Shown: piece by piece, positions 52,234 to 61,034 of the stretch
Numbering within the stretch: the stretch's first letter is position 1
How the letters are laid out: each line of letters opens with the position of its first letter
Assembly: GCA_024405735.1 (NCBI GenBank)
Contig: JAKSOF010000007.1
Coordinates: 1-64,000, forward strand
Direction of reading: 5' to 3'
Source: Victivallaceae bacterium
GTDB lineage: Bacteria > Verrucomicrobiota > Lentisphaeria > Victivallales > Victivallaceae
DNA length: 64,000 bases
Made by a program: the position numbers and the translations under genes
Notes under the pieces: generated by a model
Databases searched by the model: none
What the model was told of the DNA's origin: nothing
What the model saw: only the letters and a program-made list of their open reading frames with translations

Positions 52234-54882
52234 ATGAGTGAAGACCGCACCCTGCCGCGCGCATACGAGCCGGCTGAAGTCGAAAAGAAATGGTTCCCCG
52301 TCTGGGAAAAGAAAAATTGTTTCCACGGCACCGCGAAATCGGCGAAGCCCGGTTACTCGATCGTCATCCCGCCGCCGAATGTCACCGGGATCCTGACGCT
52401 CGGGCACGTGCTCAACAACACGTTGCAGGACATCCTCTGCCGCCGCGCCCGCATGCAGGGCAAGGAAGTCATCTGGTTCCCCGGCACCGACCACGCCGGC
52501 ATCGCCACGGAAGCGCGCGTCGTCAAGTTCCTCAAGGAAAAGGAAAACGTCACGCGCGACGAACTCGGCCGCGAGGAATTCATCCGCCGCGTCTGGCAGT
52601 GGCGCGAGGAATTCGGCGGCAAGATCATCCGCCAGTTGCGCACTTTGGGTTGCTCCTGCGACTGGGAGCGCGAGCGTTTCACGATGGACGAGGGGCTTTC
52701 CGAAGCGGTCAAGCGCGTTTTCGTTTCCCTCTATGAAAAAGGCTACATTTACCGCGGTCAGCGGATGATCAACTGGTGCCCCGCCGCCAAGAGCGCGCTT
52801 TCCGACGAGGAAGTGATCTACAAGGATGTGCCCGGCAAATTCTACTATTTCCGTTATCCGCTCGCCGACGGCAGCGGCCACTTGCTGATCGCGACCACCC
52901 GTCCCGAAACGATGTTCGGCGATACCGCCGTCGCGGTGCATCCCGAGGATCCGCGCTACAAGCATCTGATCGGCAAGATGGTGAAACTCCCCCTGACCAG
53001 CCGAGAGATCCCGATCGTCGGCGATCAGCACGCCGATCCGACCAAGGGGACAGGTTGCGTCAAGATCACTCCGGGACACGACCCCAACGACTTTGAAGTC
53101 GGCAGACGGCATGATCTTGAAGTCATCAACATCATGAATCCCGACGCTTCGCTCAACGACAAGTGTCCGGCGGAATTCGTCGGGCTCGACCGCTTCACCG
53201 CGCGCGACTTGTGCGTCAAAAAGATGGAAGAACTCGGTCTTCTCGAAAAGATCGAGGAGATCACCCACAGCGTCGGTTATTCCGAGCGCGGCAACGTGCC
53301 GATCGAAACGCTCGTCAGCAGTCAGTGGTTCTGCAAAATGGGCGAACTCGCCAAGCCGGCGATCGAAGCGGTGCGCTCCGGCAAAATCAAATTCTATCCC
53401 GAAAGATGGAGCAAGACCTATTTCCACTGGATGGAAAACATTCAGGACTGGTGCATCAGCCGTCAGCTCTGGTGGGGACACCGCATCCCCGCGTACTACA
53501 ACGATGACAACGGCGAGATCTACGTCGGCATCAATCCGCCGACGGCGCCCGGCAAATGGCGGCAGGAAGAGGACGTGCTCGACACCTGGTTCAGCAGCTG
53601 GCTGTGGCCTTTCTCGATCATGGGCTGGCCGGAAAATACCGAAGAACTTAAAAAATTCTATCCGACCGACGACCTCGTCACCGGACCCGACATCATTTTC
53701 TTCTGGGTGGCGCGGATGATCATGGCGGGCGAGGAATTTCTCGGCGACATTCCTTTCCGCAACGTCTATTTCACCAGTATCATCCGCGACGATCTCGGGC
53801 GTAAACTTTCCAAATCGCTCGGCAATTCGCCCGATCCGCTCGACGTGATCGCGACTTACGGCGCCGACGCGCTGCGCTTCTCGATCGTCTACATCGCCCC
53901 CGTCGGCATGGACATCCGTTACAGCAATGAAAAATGCGAGATCGGCAGAAACTTCGCCAACAAGTTGTGGAATGCCTGCCGTTTCCGCCAGATGCAGGGC
54001 GACGTTTCCTCGCTCGGCGGCAAAAAACTGCCCGACGGGATGCTTTCCGGCGACGAAAGCTGGATGGTCGCCAAACTTGACGCCGCGATCGGATCGATCG
54101 AAAAGGAACTGGCAAACTACCGTTTCCACGGCGCCGCGCACGCATTGTACGATCTGGTCTGGTCGGATTTCTGCGACTGGTTCGTCGAGGCGGAAAAACT
54201 TCCGCTTCGCGCCGGAGGTGCGGAGCGCGAACGCGCGCTCGCCGTCCTCGACTGGGCGCTTTTCAACATCTTGAAACTTCTGCATCCCTTTATGCCTTTC
54301 ATCACCGAGGAACTCGCGCACCGCATGGGCTTTGTTTCCGATGACGAAATGCTCGATTTCACCGGTTATCCGACGGTGTCCGGCATCGCCGCCGATCCCG
54401 CGCTGATCTCCCGGATCGACGGGAAATTTGAACTGGTGCGCGGCGGGCGTTTCCTTCGCTCCAGTTACAATCTCGCCGACGGGAAAAAACTCAATTTCCA
54501 TATTGAGGCGCAGGACAATGCCGCGCTCGAATTTCTCGCTTCGCAGAGCGATTCGCTCAAAAATCTCCTCAATGCCGAAAGCATCACTTTGACGCAGGAA
54601 GCCTACGATACGGCAAATGGTGCGGCGCCGTCGCACTTGTGCGCGCTCGGCACCATCCGATTGCCGCTTGCCGGATTGATCGACGTGGCGGCGGAAGTCG
54701 CCAAACTGGAAAAACAGCGTGCCGATCTCGTCAAATGGATCAAATCGACCGAGGGACGGCTCGCCAACGAGAAATTCGTGCAGAGCGCGCCGCCGCGGGT
54801 GGTCGCCGACAGCCGCGCGAAACTCGCCGAGTTGCAGGAAAAATTGACCCGTACCGACGAGTTGATCCAGTCGCTGAAATAG
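52234..54882 (+). CDS. valS: Valyl-tRNA synthetase
   Basis: An 882-residue class I synthetase. The HIGH motif is TLGH at 55-58 (PPPNVTGILTLGH), and KMSKS is KLSKS at 524-528. The C-terminal coiled arm (DVAAEVAKLEKQRADLVKWI) is intact. AGGAA-type bases lie upstream. It follows the antiporter by 32 bp. Confidence 0.97.
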   Translation: MSEDRTLPRAYEPAEVEKKWFPVWEKKNCFHGTAKSAKPGYSIVIPPPNVTGILTLGHVLNNTLQDILCRRARMQGKEVIWFPGTDHAGIATEARVVKFLKEKENVTRDELGREEFIRRVWQWREEFGGKIIRQLRTLGCSCDWERERFTMDEGLSEAVKRVFVSLYEKGYIYRGQRMINWCPAAKSALSDEEVIYKDVPGKFYYFRYPLADGSGHLLIATTRPETMFGDTAVAVHPEDPRYKHLIGKMVKLPLTSREIPIVGDQHADPTKGTGCVKITPGHDPNDFEVGRRHDLEVINIMNPDASLNDKCPAEFVGLDRFTARDLCVKKMEELGLLEKIEEITHSVGYSERGNVPIETLVSSQWFCKMGELAKPAIEAVRSGKIKFYPERWSKTYFHWMENIQDWCISRQLWWGHRIPAYYNDDNGEIYVGINPPTAPGKWRQEEDVLDTWFSSWLWPFSIMGWPENTEELKKFYPTDDLVTGPDIIFFWVARMIMAGEEFLGDIPFRNVYFTSIIRDDLGRKLSKSLGNSPDPLDVIATYGADALRFSIVYIAPVGMDIRYSNEKCEIGRNFANKLWNACRFRQMQGDVSSLGGKKLPDGMLSGDESWMVAKLDAAIGSIEKELANYRFHGAAHALYDLVWSDFCDWFVEAEKLPLRAGGAERERALAVLDWALFNILKLLHPFMPFITEELAHRMGFVSDDEMLDFTGYPTVSGIAADPALISRIDGKFELVRGGRFLRSSYNLADGKKLNFHIEAQDNAALEFLASQSDSLKNLLNAESITLTQEAYDTANGAAPSHLCALGTIRLPLAGLIDVAAEVAKLEKQRADLVKWIKSTEGRLANEKFVQSAPPRVVADSRAKLAELQEKLTRTDELIQSLK

Positions 54883-54957
54883 TTTTTGGGGCATTCTCAA
54901 GCGGAGCGCAAGATATGATTCTGGAGATAAACGCCGTATTATAAAGAGAGGTTTCAA

Positions 54958-56526
54958 ATGGCACCCCAATGGCTCAAAAAGGCGGTTTTTTACCAGGTCT
55001 ATCCGCAAAGTTTCTACGACTCCAACGGCGACGGCATCGGCGACATAACGGGCGTCATCGCGAAACTTGATTACATCAAAAACCTCGGCGTCGATGCGAT
55101 CTGGTTCAATCCGTGGTACGAATCGCCTTTCCGCGATGCGGGCTACGACATTTCCGATTTCTACAAGGTGGCGAAGCGTTACGGCACGAACGCCGACGCG
55201 AAAAAACTTTTTGCCGAAGCGCACAAGCGCGGTATCAAAATCGTCCTCGATCTCGTCATCGGACATACTTCGCTTGACTGCCAATGGTTCAAGGAGTCGG
55301 AAAAACCGGAGCGCAACGCTTACAGCGACTATTACGTCTGGTGTCCGATCGCCTACTACCGCGGCACGGGCAAAAGCGATGATTATTTTGTTTCCGGCTG
55401 GGGACCGCGCGGTGCATTTTTAGCCAATTACTACGCGGTACAGCCCGCGCTCAATTTCGGCTATGCCAAAATCGAGCATCCGTGGGAGTTGCGTTACGAC
55501 GATCCGCGTTGCCGCGCGACCAAGGAGGAAATGATCCGCGTGATGCGTTTCTGGATGGATATGGGCGCGGACGGATTCCGCGTCGATATGGCGCCGAGCG
55601 TCATCAAACGCGACGCGGGCAAAAAAAAGACGATTTCTTTCTGGCGGGAAGTCCGCCGTATCTTTGACCGCGACTACCCCGAAAACGTCCTGATTTCGGA
55701 GTGGTTCGATCCGGCGACGGCTTTGAAAGCGGGATTTCACATCGACTTTTGCTACAACAATTTCTGGCGCACCATATACCGCGAAGACAAACCCGACCCG
55801 AAATGGCCGCAGATGGCGATGGCGGAAAAAAACTTCACCGATCCCGTCCCCGCCATCAAACCGGCGTTTGATCTGATCCAAAAAACGCAAAAGAAAGGCT
55901 ACATCGGATTTTACTCCGGCAATCACGACGGCGCGCGCTTGCGCTATTACGGAAGCGAAGCCAACACGATCGTCAAACTTGCGATGCTCTTTACGCTTCC
56001 CGGGACGCCGTTTCTCTATTACGGCGACGAGATCGGGATGCGTTACCGCGAAAACTTGACGCCCAAAGAGGGCGGCGAACGCCGCACGGGGAGCCGTACC
56101 CCGATGCAATGGGACAACGCGCTTGTCAACGCCGGATTTTCGACGGCGGCGAAGGAAAAACTCTATCTTCCCGTCGACGATGCCGCGGACGCCCCCTGCG
56201 TCGCCGATGCGCTCCAAGGGAACAACGCGACTTACAACGCTGTGACGCAATTAATTGCTTTGCGCAAAGAGCATATCGCGCTTGACAACGACGCCAAAGT
56301 GGAACTCATTTACCTCAAACACCGCAAGATGCCGATCGCCTATACCCGTACCAAAGGCAGGGAAAAACTGCTGATCGTTCTCAATTCCAGCCGGGACGGC
56401 GTGACCGTCAAAATGCCGAAGTTCAAAAACGCGGAAGTTCTTCTGGCAAAGGATGTTGAGATGATCGACGGCACGTTCTCGCTCGCTCCGTGCAGTTACG
56501 GCATCTACAAGATACGGCAATTCTGA
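54958..56526 (+). CDS. GH13 alpha-glucosidase (oligo-1,6-glucosidase/trehalose-hydrolase type)
   Basis: A 522-residue cytoplasmic alpha-amylase-family enzyme. The barrel start KKAVFYQVYPQSF and DSNGDGIGD (calcium loop) are typical. The nucleophile aspartate is in GFRVDMAPS, the acid/base glutamate in LISEWFD, and the stabiliser in SGNHDGARL. There is no signal peptide. AGAGAGG precedes the ATG. Substrate is probably a short alpha-glucoside; exact specificity is open. Confidence 0.9.
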   Translation: MAPQWLKKAVFYQVYPQSFYDSNGDGIGDITGVIAKLDYIKNLGVDAIWFNPWYESPFRDAGYDISDFYKVAKRYGTNADAKKLFAEAHKRGIKIVLDLVIGHTSLDCQWFKESEKPERNAYSDYYVWCPIAYYRGTGKSDDYFVSGWGPRGAFLANYYAVQPALNFGYAKIEHPWELRYDDPRCRATKEEMIRVMRFWMDMGADGFRVDMAPSVIKRDAGKKKTISFWREVRRIFDRDYPENVLISEWFDPATALKAGFHIDFCYNNFWRTIYREDKPDPKWPQMAMAEKNFTDPVPAIKPAFDLIQKTQKKGYIGFYSGNHDGARLRYYGSEANTIVKLAMLFTLPGTPFLYYGDEIGMRYRENLTPKEGGERRTGSRTPMQWDNALVNAGFSTAAKEKLYLPVDDAADAPCVADALQGNNATYNAVTQLIALRKEHIALDNDAKVELIYLKHRKMPIAYTRTKGREKLLIVLNSSRDGVTVKMPKFKNAEVLLAKDVEMIDGTFSLAPCSYGIYKIRQF

Positions 56527-56534
56527 CTTTTTCC

Positions 56535-56563
56535 TTGCGCGGGGTGGTTTTTTATGATATATT
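56535..56563 (+). promoter_or_regulatory. Promoter of the GH16/GH10 cluster
   Basis: TTGCGC, 17 nt, TATATT, about 50 bp before the GH16 gene, which has AAGGAG before its ATG. Confidence 0.5.
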
Positions 56564-56616
56564 ATCGCCCCAAAGATATTGCGACACGTCGATAAAAAAT
56601 CAAAAAGGAGTTCAAG

Positions 56617-57495
56617 ATGAAATCATTTCTGCTGACGGGAGCCATCGCCGTCGCGGCGACGCTCTTTGCCGCGCCGCAATCGATCGAAGTCAAAGATCAC
56701 GAGCCGAGTCTGCTTCCTCCGGGCAACTGGAAACTTGCGTGGCACGATGAATTCGACGGCACGGAACTCGACCGCACCAAATGGGATTACCGGCTCGCCA
56801 TGATGGGCGAAAGGCATCCGGCGTGGACGGATAAAGGAGTCCATCTTGACGGCAAGGGCAACGTCGTTTTCACCATCGTGACGGAGGACGGCTGTCCGCG
56901 CTCCTCTCAACTCCAGACGGGGTACAATTTTATGGACGAGCCGGTGCATCAGGTGAATTTTTGCGGCGACCCGCTTTTCTGGAAAATCGGGAAACTGAAA
57001 AAAAGCCTTTTCACCCATACCTACGGTTATTACGAAGTACGCTGCCGGCTTCAACAGCACCCCGAAGCGTGGTGGACGGCATTCTGGCTTCAGTCCCCCG
57101 TCATCGGTTCCAGTCTTGATCCCGCCGAAAGCGGTGCGGAAATCGACATTATGGAATGTTTCAAGTCGGGAAATATCGATTCTCACAACGTTTTCACCGC
57201 CGGATACGGCGTGGATTCCAAGCGGGCGTCCTGCGGCGGAAAAGACGGACTTGACCCCGAAGAGTTTCACCGTTTCGGCGTCCTGTGGGATGAAAACGGA
57301 TATACTTTTTACGTTGACGGCGTGGAAGACGGGCACATCCCGCAATATGTTTCCAAGCGTCCGGAATTCATTCTGATCTCGACCGAGATCAAAGGTTACC
57401 GCAAATCGGATCGCAAAGCCGTGCCGATCGCCGGTGAATTGGTCGGCAAAGATGATTTTGTCGTCGATTACGTGCGTGTTTTCGACCGTCAATAA
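56617..57495 (+). CDS. Secreted GH16 beta-glucanase-like enzyme
   Basis: A 292-residue exported protein with a signal peptide ending near AAATLFAAP (residue 19). The catalytic motif ExDxxE is GAEIDIMECFK. The sandwich start WHDEFDGTELDRTKWDY is typical of laminarinase/lichenase relatives. It probably hydrolyses beta-1,3/1,4-glucans or related galactans. It lies 22 bp before the first GH10 gene. Confidence 0.9.
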   Translation: MKSFLLTGAIAVAATLFAAPQSIEVKDHEPSLLPPGNWKLAWHDEFDGTELDRTKWDYRLAMMGERHPAWTDKGVHLDGKGNVVFTIVTEDGCPRSSQLQTGYNFMDEPVHQVNFCGDPLFWKIGKLKKSLFTHTYGYYEVRCRLQQHPEAWWTAFWLQSPVIGSSLDPAESGAEIDIMECFKSGNIDSHNVFTAGYGVDSKRASCGGKDGLDPEEFHRFGVLWDENGYTFYVDGVEDGHIPQYVSKRPEFILISTEIKGYRKSDRKAVPIAGELVGKDDFVVDYVRVFDRQ

Positions 57496-57517
57496 TGATG
57501 TCAGGAAGGAGTAGATC

Positions 57518-59122
57518 ATGAAGCATATATTCCGTAAGATGCTTGCCGCATCACTGTTCACCGCGCTGGCGGCGGGCTGTTCCGCGCCTGCCAAAAAACA
57601 TTTCGATGTCAAGGATTACGAATACGCGATGGGGGAAAAATACCTCGCGCAATGGAATGACGAGGAAAATGCGCGCATCGAGCGCGATATTGAAAAATAC
57701 CGCAAGGCGGACGGCGTTTTCGCGCTCGACGTTCCCGCCGGGACGGAGGTTCAAGTCGAGCAGACGCGCCACGCCTTCTTTTTCGGCGCGCACATCTTTG
57801 ACTTCGACCAGTTGCCGAGCGACGAAGCGAACGCGAAATTCAAGGCGATGTGGAAGGAGCTTTTCAACTCGGCGACGATCCCATTTTACTGGAAAGATTA
57901 CGAGCCCGAGCCCGGTTTTTACCGCGATGACGTGACGCCGGACAATACGCCGGAATTCTGGCAGAGTTGCAAAGAGCCGTACAAAGAGCGTTTCTACCGC
58001 AAACCGCCGGTCAAAGTATTGCTTGACTTCTGCGATGCCCATCATATCCGCAAACACGGGCATCCGTTGGTGTGGGGATGCAACACGTGTCTGCCCGCGT
58101 GGTATTGGGAGAAACTTCCCAAAGAGATCACGGAATCGGAATTTTTCAAAAAGAATTTTCAGTACAACGATCCCGCAACGAAAAAACTGGGGTGGACGAA
58201 CTACTGGTGCGTGACGGGAAATCTGACGGAGGAGCAGTTTGCCGAAAAGTTCCCCGATTACTGCAAATTCGTCAATGATTCGTTTATGAACCGCGTCGTC
58301 AATATCTGCAAAAAATACGGCGACCGCTTCGACTCTTGGGATGTCGTCAACGAGAGCGCCGTCGACACGATGCCGCGCGAGTATCTCGGGGGCGCGCCGC
58401 GTATGGTGCCGGGCGGCAAAATCACCAAAAGCATCTACGGCGCGATGCCGGGCGATTACGTCTACCGGAGTTTCAAGATCGCGGCGGAAAATCTGCCCGA
58501 CCGTGCATGGCTTAACATCAACGATGTGCCGTACCAATATAAAAACGCCCTTTACGTCGAGCAGATCAAAAATCTTTTGAAACGCGGCGCGAAAATCGAT
58601 GTCATCGGTTGCCAGATGCATATTTTCCGCGCCTCCGATACCGAGGCGATCGCCAAGGGCGAGGGGGAATTGAAAGGCGAAGCCGGCGATCAAAGTCCCG
58701 CGATGGTACGGGGTGCGTTGGAGCCTTTGATGGAGATCGGGAAACCCCTCCATTTGAGCGAGATTACCATTATGGCGCCGGGCAACGATGCGCGCGGCGA
58801 AGCGATCCAGGCGGTGATCGCCTACAACTTGTACCGGCTGTGGTTCAGTTTGCCCGCGATGAATGGCATCACCTGGTGGAACACGGTCGATTTCCGCAGT
58901 CACTTCGAGTGTTTCCCCTCCGGCATCCTGCGTCCCGATATGAGCAAAAAGCCGGTTTACTTCGCGCTCGACGATCTCATCAACTGTCAGTGGAAAACGA
59001 AATTGACCGTCAAAGCCGACAAGGACGGCAAAATTTCCTTCCGGGGATTCCGCGGCACGTATCGCGTGACGTGGCAAGACGCCGACGGCAAATGTCGGGA
59101 AAAGACGGTCGAACTCAAATAA
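57518..59122 (+). CDS. GH10 xylanase-like lipoprotein, paralog A
   Basis: A 534-residue lipoprotein; the lipobox is LAAGC near residue 21. The GH10 barrel has the acid/base glutamate in SWDVVNES and the nucleophile in LHLSEITI. HGHPLVWG, at the family's substrate-binding strand, is conserved. The last 80 residues (VYFALDDLIN to the end) form a small beta-domain. It shares almost identical terminal segments with the next gene. AGGAG precedes the ATG. Confidence 0.88.
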   Translation: MKHIFRKMLAASLFTALAAGCSAPAKKHFDVKDYEYAMGEKYLAQWNDEENARIERDIEKYRKADGVFALDVPAGTEVQVEQTRHAFFFGAHIFDFDQLPSDEANAKFKAMWKELFNSATIPFYWKDYEPEPGFYRDDVTPDNTPEFWQSCKEPYKERFYRKPPVKVLLDFCDAHHIRKHGHPLVWGCNTCLPAWYWEKLPKEITESEFFKKNFQYNDPATKKLGWTNYWCVTGNLTEEQFAEKFPDYCKFVNDSFMNRVVNICKKYGDRFDSWDVVNESAVDTMPREYLGGAPRMVPGGKITKSIYGAMPGDYVYRSFKIAAENLPDRAWLNINDVPYQYKNALYVEQIKNLLKRGAKIDVIGCQMHIFRASDTEAIAKGEGELKGEAGDQSPAMVRGALEPLMEIGKPLHLSEITIMAPGNDARGEAIQAVIAYNLYRLWFSLPAMNGITWWNTVDFRSHFECFPSGILRPDMSKKPVYFALDDLINCQWKTKLTVKADKDGKISFRGFRGTYRVTWQDADGKCREKTVELK

Positions 59123-59202
59123 CCGGAAATCCAACGAATTCCCGCATTTGAAACGTCTTGCAGTTGCGGAGTTTATAAAAATTAACGGAAACGATAAAGC
59201 CG

Positions 59203-60804
59203 ATGTTTTTATCAAAAAAAGCAGAAAAGATGAAAAAGGAGTTGTTGCTTGCGGCGATCGTCGCCCTGACGGCGGGGTGTTCGGCACCCGTGACAAAGCA
59301 TTTCGACGTTAAGGATTACGAGTATGCGATGGGGGAAAAGTACCTCGCGCAATGGAATGACGAGGAAAACGCGCGCATCGACCGCGATATTGAAAAATAC
59401 CGCAAGGCGGACGGCGTTTTCGCGCTCAACGTTCCCGAAGGAACGAAAGTTCAGGTCGAGCAGACGCGCCACGCCTTCCTCTTTGGTGCGCAATGCTTTA
59501 ACTACCGGCAGCTGGAGTCGGCAGAAAAAAACGCCGCTTATGAAAGGCTCTTTCAAACGCTTTTCAACGGTGCGACGATCCCGATGTTCTGGAAGGAGTC
59601 CGAACCCGAAAAGGGCAAACTCCACACCGGTTTTTCCGCGGACGACTGTGTGGATTTCTGGGCGGTTTGCTCCGATCGTGAAAAACAGCGTTTTTGGCGC
59701 CGTCCGGCGATTACCCCGATCATCGATTTCTGCGACCGCAACGATCTGCGCAAGCACGGACACCTCTTTTTCTGGGGCAACACCCGCCGCAACGTGCCGA
59801 ACTGGCTTTTGAAAGACATCCGCGAACGCTACTTTGCACGTCCCGTCGTCGCCGCAAAAGTGAAGTGGGTCGACGAAGCCCGTACGATTCCCGATGATTT
59901 GACCTACAACGCCATTTTTGAAGAGATGACGCCCGAGGAATTTGCGAAAAAAGAAAAGGAGTTCGTCGCTGAACTCGATCAACTCTGGTTCGATCACATG
60001 AATCAACTGATCCGGCTGTACGGCAACCGCATCGACAGTTGGGACGTCGTCAACGAGGCGTCGATTGAAATGCGTCCCGACGAAAACGGCAACGCGCGGC
60101 TCGTCGAAAATTCGGCGATCTGCCGCAGTTTTTACGGCCCGATGCCGGGCGATTACGTCGCGCGCGCTTTTCTCTGCGCCAAGATGAAACTGCCCGAATC
60201 GGCAAAACTTTTCATCAACGACTACGCGATGTGCGACAGTACGATGCAGCAACTTTACGTCGACCTGATTTCGCAGTTGAAAAAACGGCAGTGCCGTATC
60301 GACGGCATCGGGTGTCAGGTGCACCTCTTTCAAAAACAGGTCGTGCGCGAGATGATCGGGGGAAAAAGCGATTATCATTCTCCCCGTTGGGTGCGCGACG
60401 CTTATCAAAAGTTATCGGCGCTCGATACCCCGATCCGCATCAGCGAGATCACGATTCCCGCATTGACCTGTGATGAAAAGGGCGAAGCGGAGCAGGCGGT
60501 GCTGGCGTACAATTTGTACCGGCTTTGGTTCAGCCTGGAAAAAGTCGAGGGGATCACCTGGTGGAACCTCATCGACGGCTTGACCGCCGGCAAGGAAAAG
60601 ATGTTTTCCGGCATCTTGCGTCTCGATATGAGCAAAAAGCCGGTTTACTTCGCGCTCGATGATCTCATCAACCGTCAGTGGAAAACGAAATTGACCGTCA
60701 AAGCCGACAAGGACGGCAAGATTTCCTTCCGGGGATTCCGCGGCACATATAAAGCAACGTGGAAAGAAGGGGGAAGGGAAAGAGTTGTAAGTTTTAAGTT
60801 ATAA
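59203..60804 (+). CDS. GH10 xylanase-like lipoprotein, paralog B
   Basis: A 533-residue paralog of the preceding gene; the lipobox is LTAGC near residue 27. Catalytic glutamates are in SWDVVNEA and RISEITIP; HGHLFFWG replaces HGHPLVWG, so subsite binding may differ. The N-terminal and C-terminal segments match paralog A nearly base for base while the middle is divergent. The last codons (VVSFKL and the stop) come from the left arm of the palindromic element at 60787. A second ATG at 59230 is an equally good start; neither has a clear ribosome site. Confidence 0.85.
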   Translation: MFLSKKAEKMKKELLLAAIVALTAGCSAPVTKHFDVKDYEYAMGEKYLAQWNDEENARIDRDIEKYRKADGVFALNVPEGTKVQVEQTRHAFLFGAQCFNYRQLESAEKNAAYERLFQTLFNGATIPMFWKESEPEKGKLHTGFSADDCVDFWAVCSDREKQRFWRRPAITPIIDFCDRNDLRKHGHLFFWGNTRRNVPNWLLKDIRERYFARPVVAAKVKWVDEARTIPDDLTYNAIFEEMTPEEFAKKEKEFVAELDQLWFDHMNQLIRLYGNRIDSWDVVNEASIEMRPDENGNARLVENSAICRSFYGPMPGDYVARAFLCAKMKLPESAKLFINDYAMCDSTMQQLYVDLISQLKKRQCRIDGIGCQVHLFQKQVVREMIGGKSDYHSPRWVRDAYQKLSALDTPIRISEITIPALTCDEKGEAEQAVLAYNLYRLWFSLEKVEGITWWNLIDGLTAGKEKMFSGILRLDMSKKPVYFALDDLINRQWKTKLTVKADKDGKISFRGFRGTYKATWKEGGRERVVSFKL

Positions 60805-61029
60805 GTTTTAAGTGCTTGGTCGGGGGCTCTGCCCCCGCGCCCCTGAATGCGCAAACGCATCACGTTTGCTTACAGAGCGATACAAAACGGCAGTACGCGA
60901 TTTGTTTGGTCAATGCGTACTGCCGTTTGCTTTTTTAAGCCGACACGATGTGTCGGCGCATTTCAGGAGTCTTGAGGGCAGTTGCCCTCAAGCCAAGCAC
61001 TTAAAACTTAAAACTTATAACTAAAAACT
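60787..61029. mobile_element. MITE-like palindromic element with nested hairpins
   Basis: Terminal inverted repeats contain AAGTTTTAAGTGCTTGG (left) and CCAAGCACTTAAAACTT (right). Inside are five perfect hairpins: GGGGGC/GCCCCC (60822-60836), GCAAACG/CGTTTGC (60851-60869), a 14-bp stem at 60885-60928, GCCGACAC/GTGTCGGC (60939-60957) and CTTGAGGGC/GCCCTCAAG (60971-60992). CCTGAATGCGC and GCGCATTTCAGG pair around the middle three. No transposase is encoded. It provides the stop codon of the upstream GH10 gene. A structured RNA is an alternative. Confidence 0.65.
60885..60936 (+). terminator. Intrinsic terminator inside the palindromic element
   Basis: AAACGGCAGTACGC and GCGTACTGCCGTTT form a perfect 14-bp stem, followed by GCTTTTTT. 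It lies between the convergent GH10 and DUF1846 genes and would end transcription from the left. Confidence 0.65.
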
Positions 61030-61034
61030 CTGTT

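Noticed and set aside
52213-55284. A 1023-codon minus-strand frame opposite valS
   Set aside because: Same explanation: antisense shadow produced by codon bias, without a ribosome site or family similarity.
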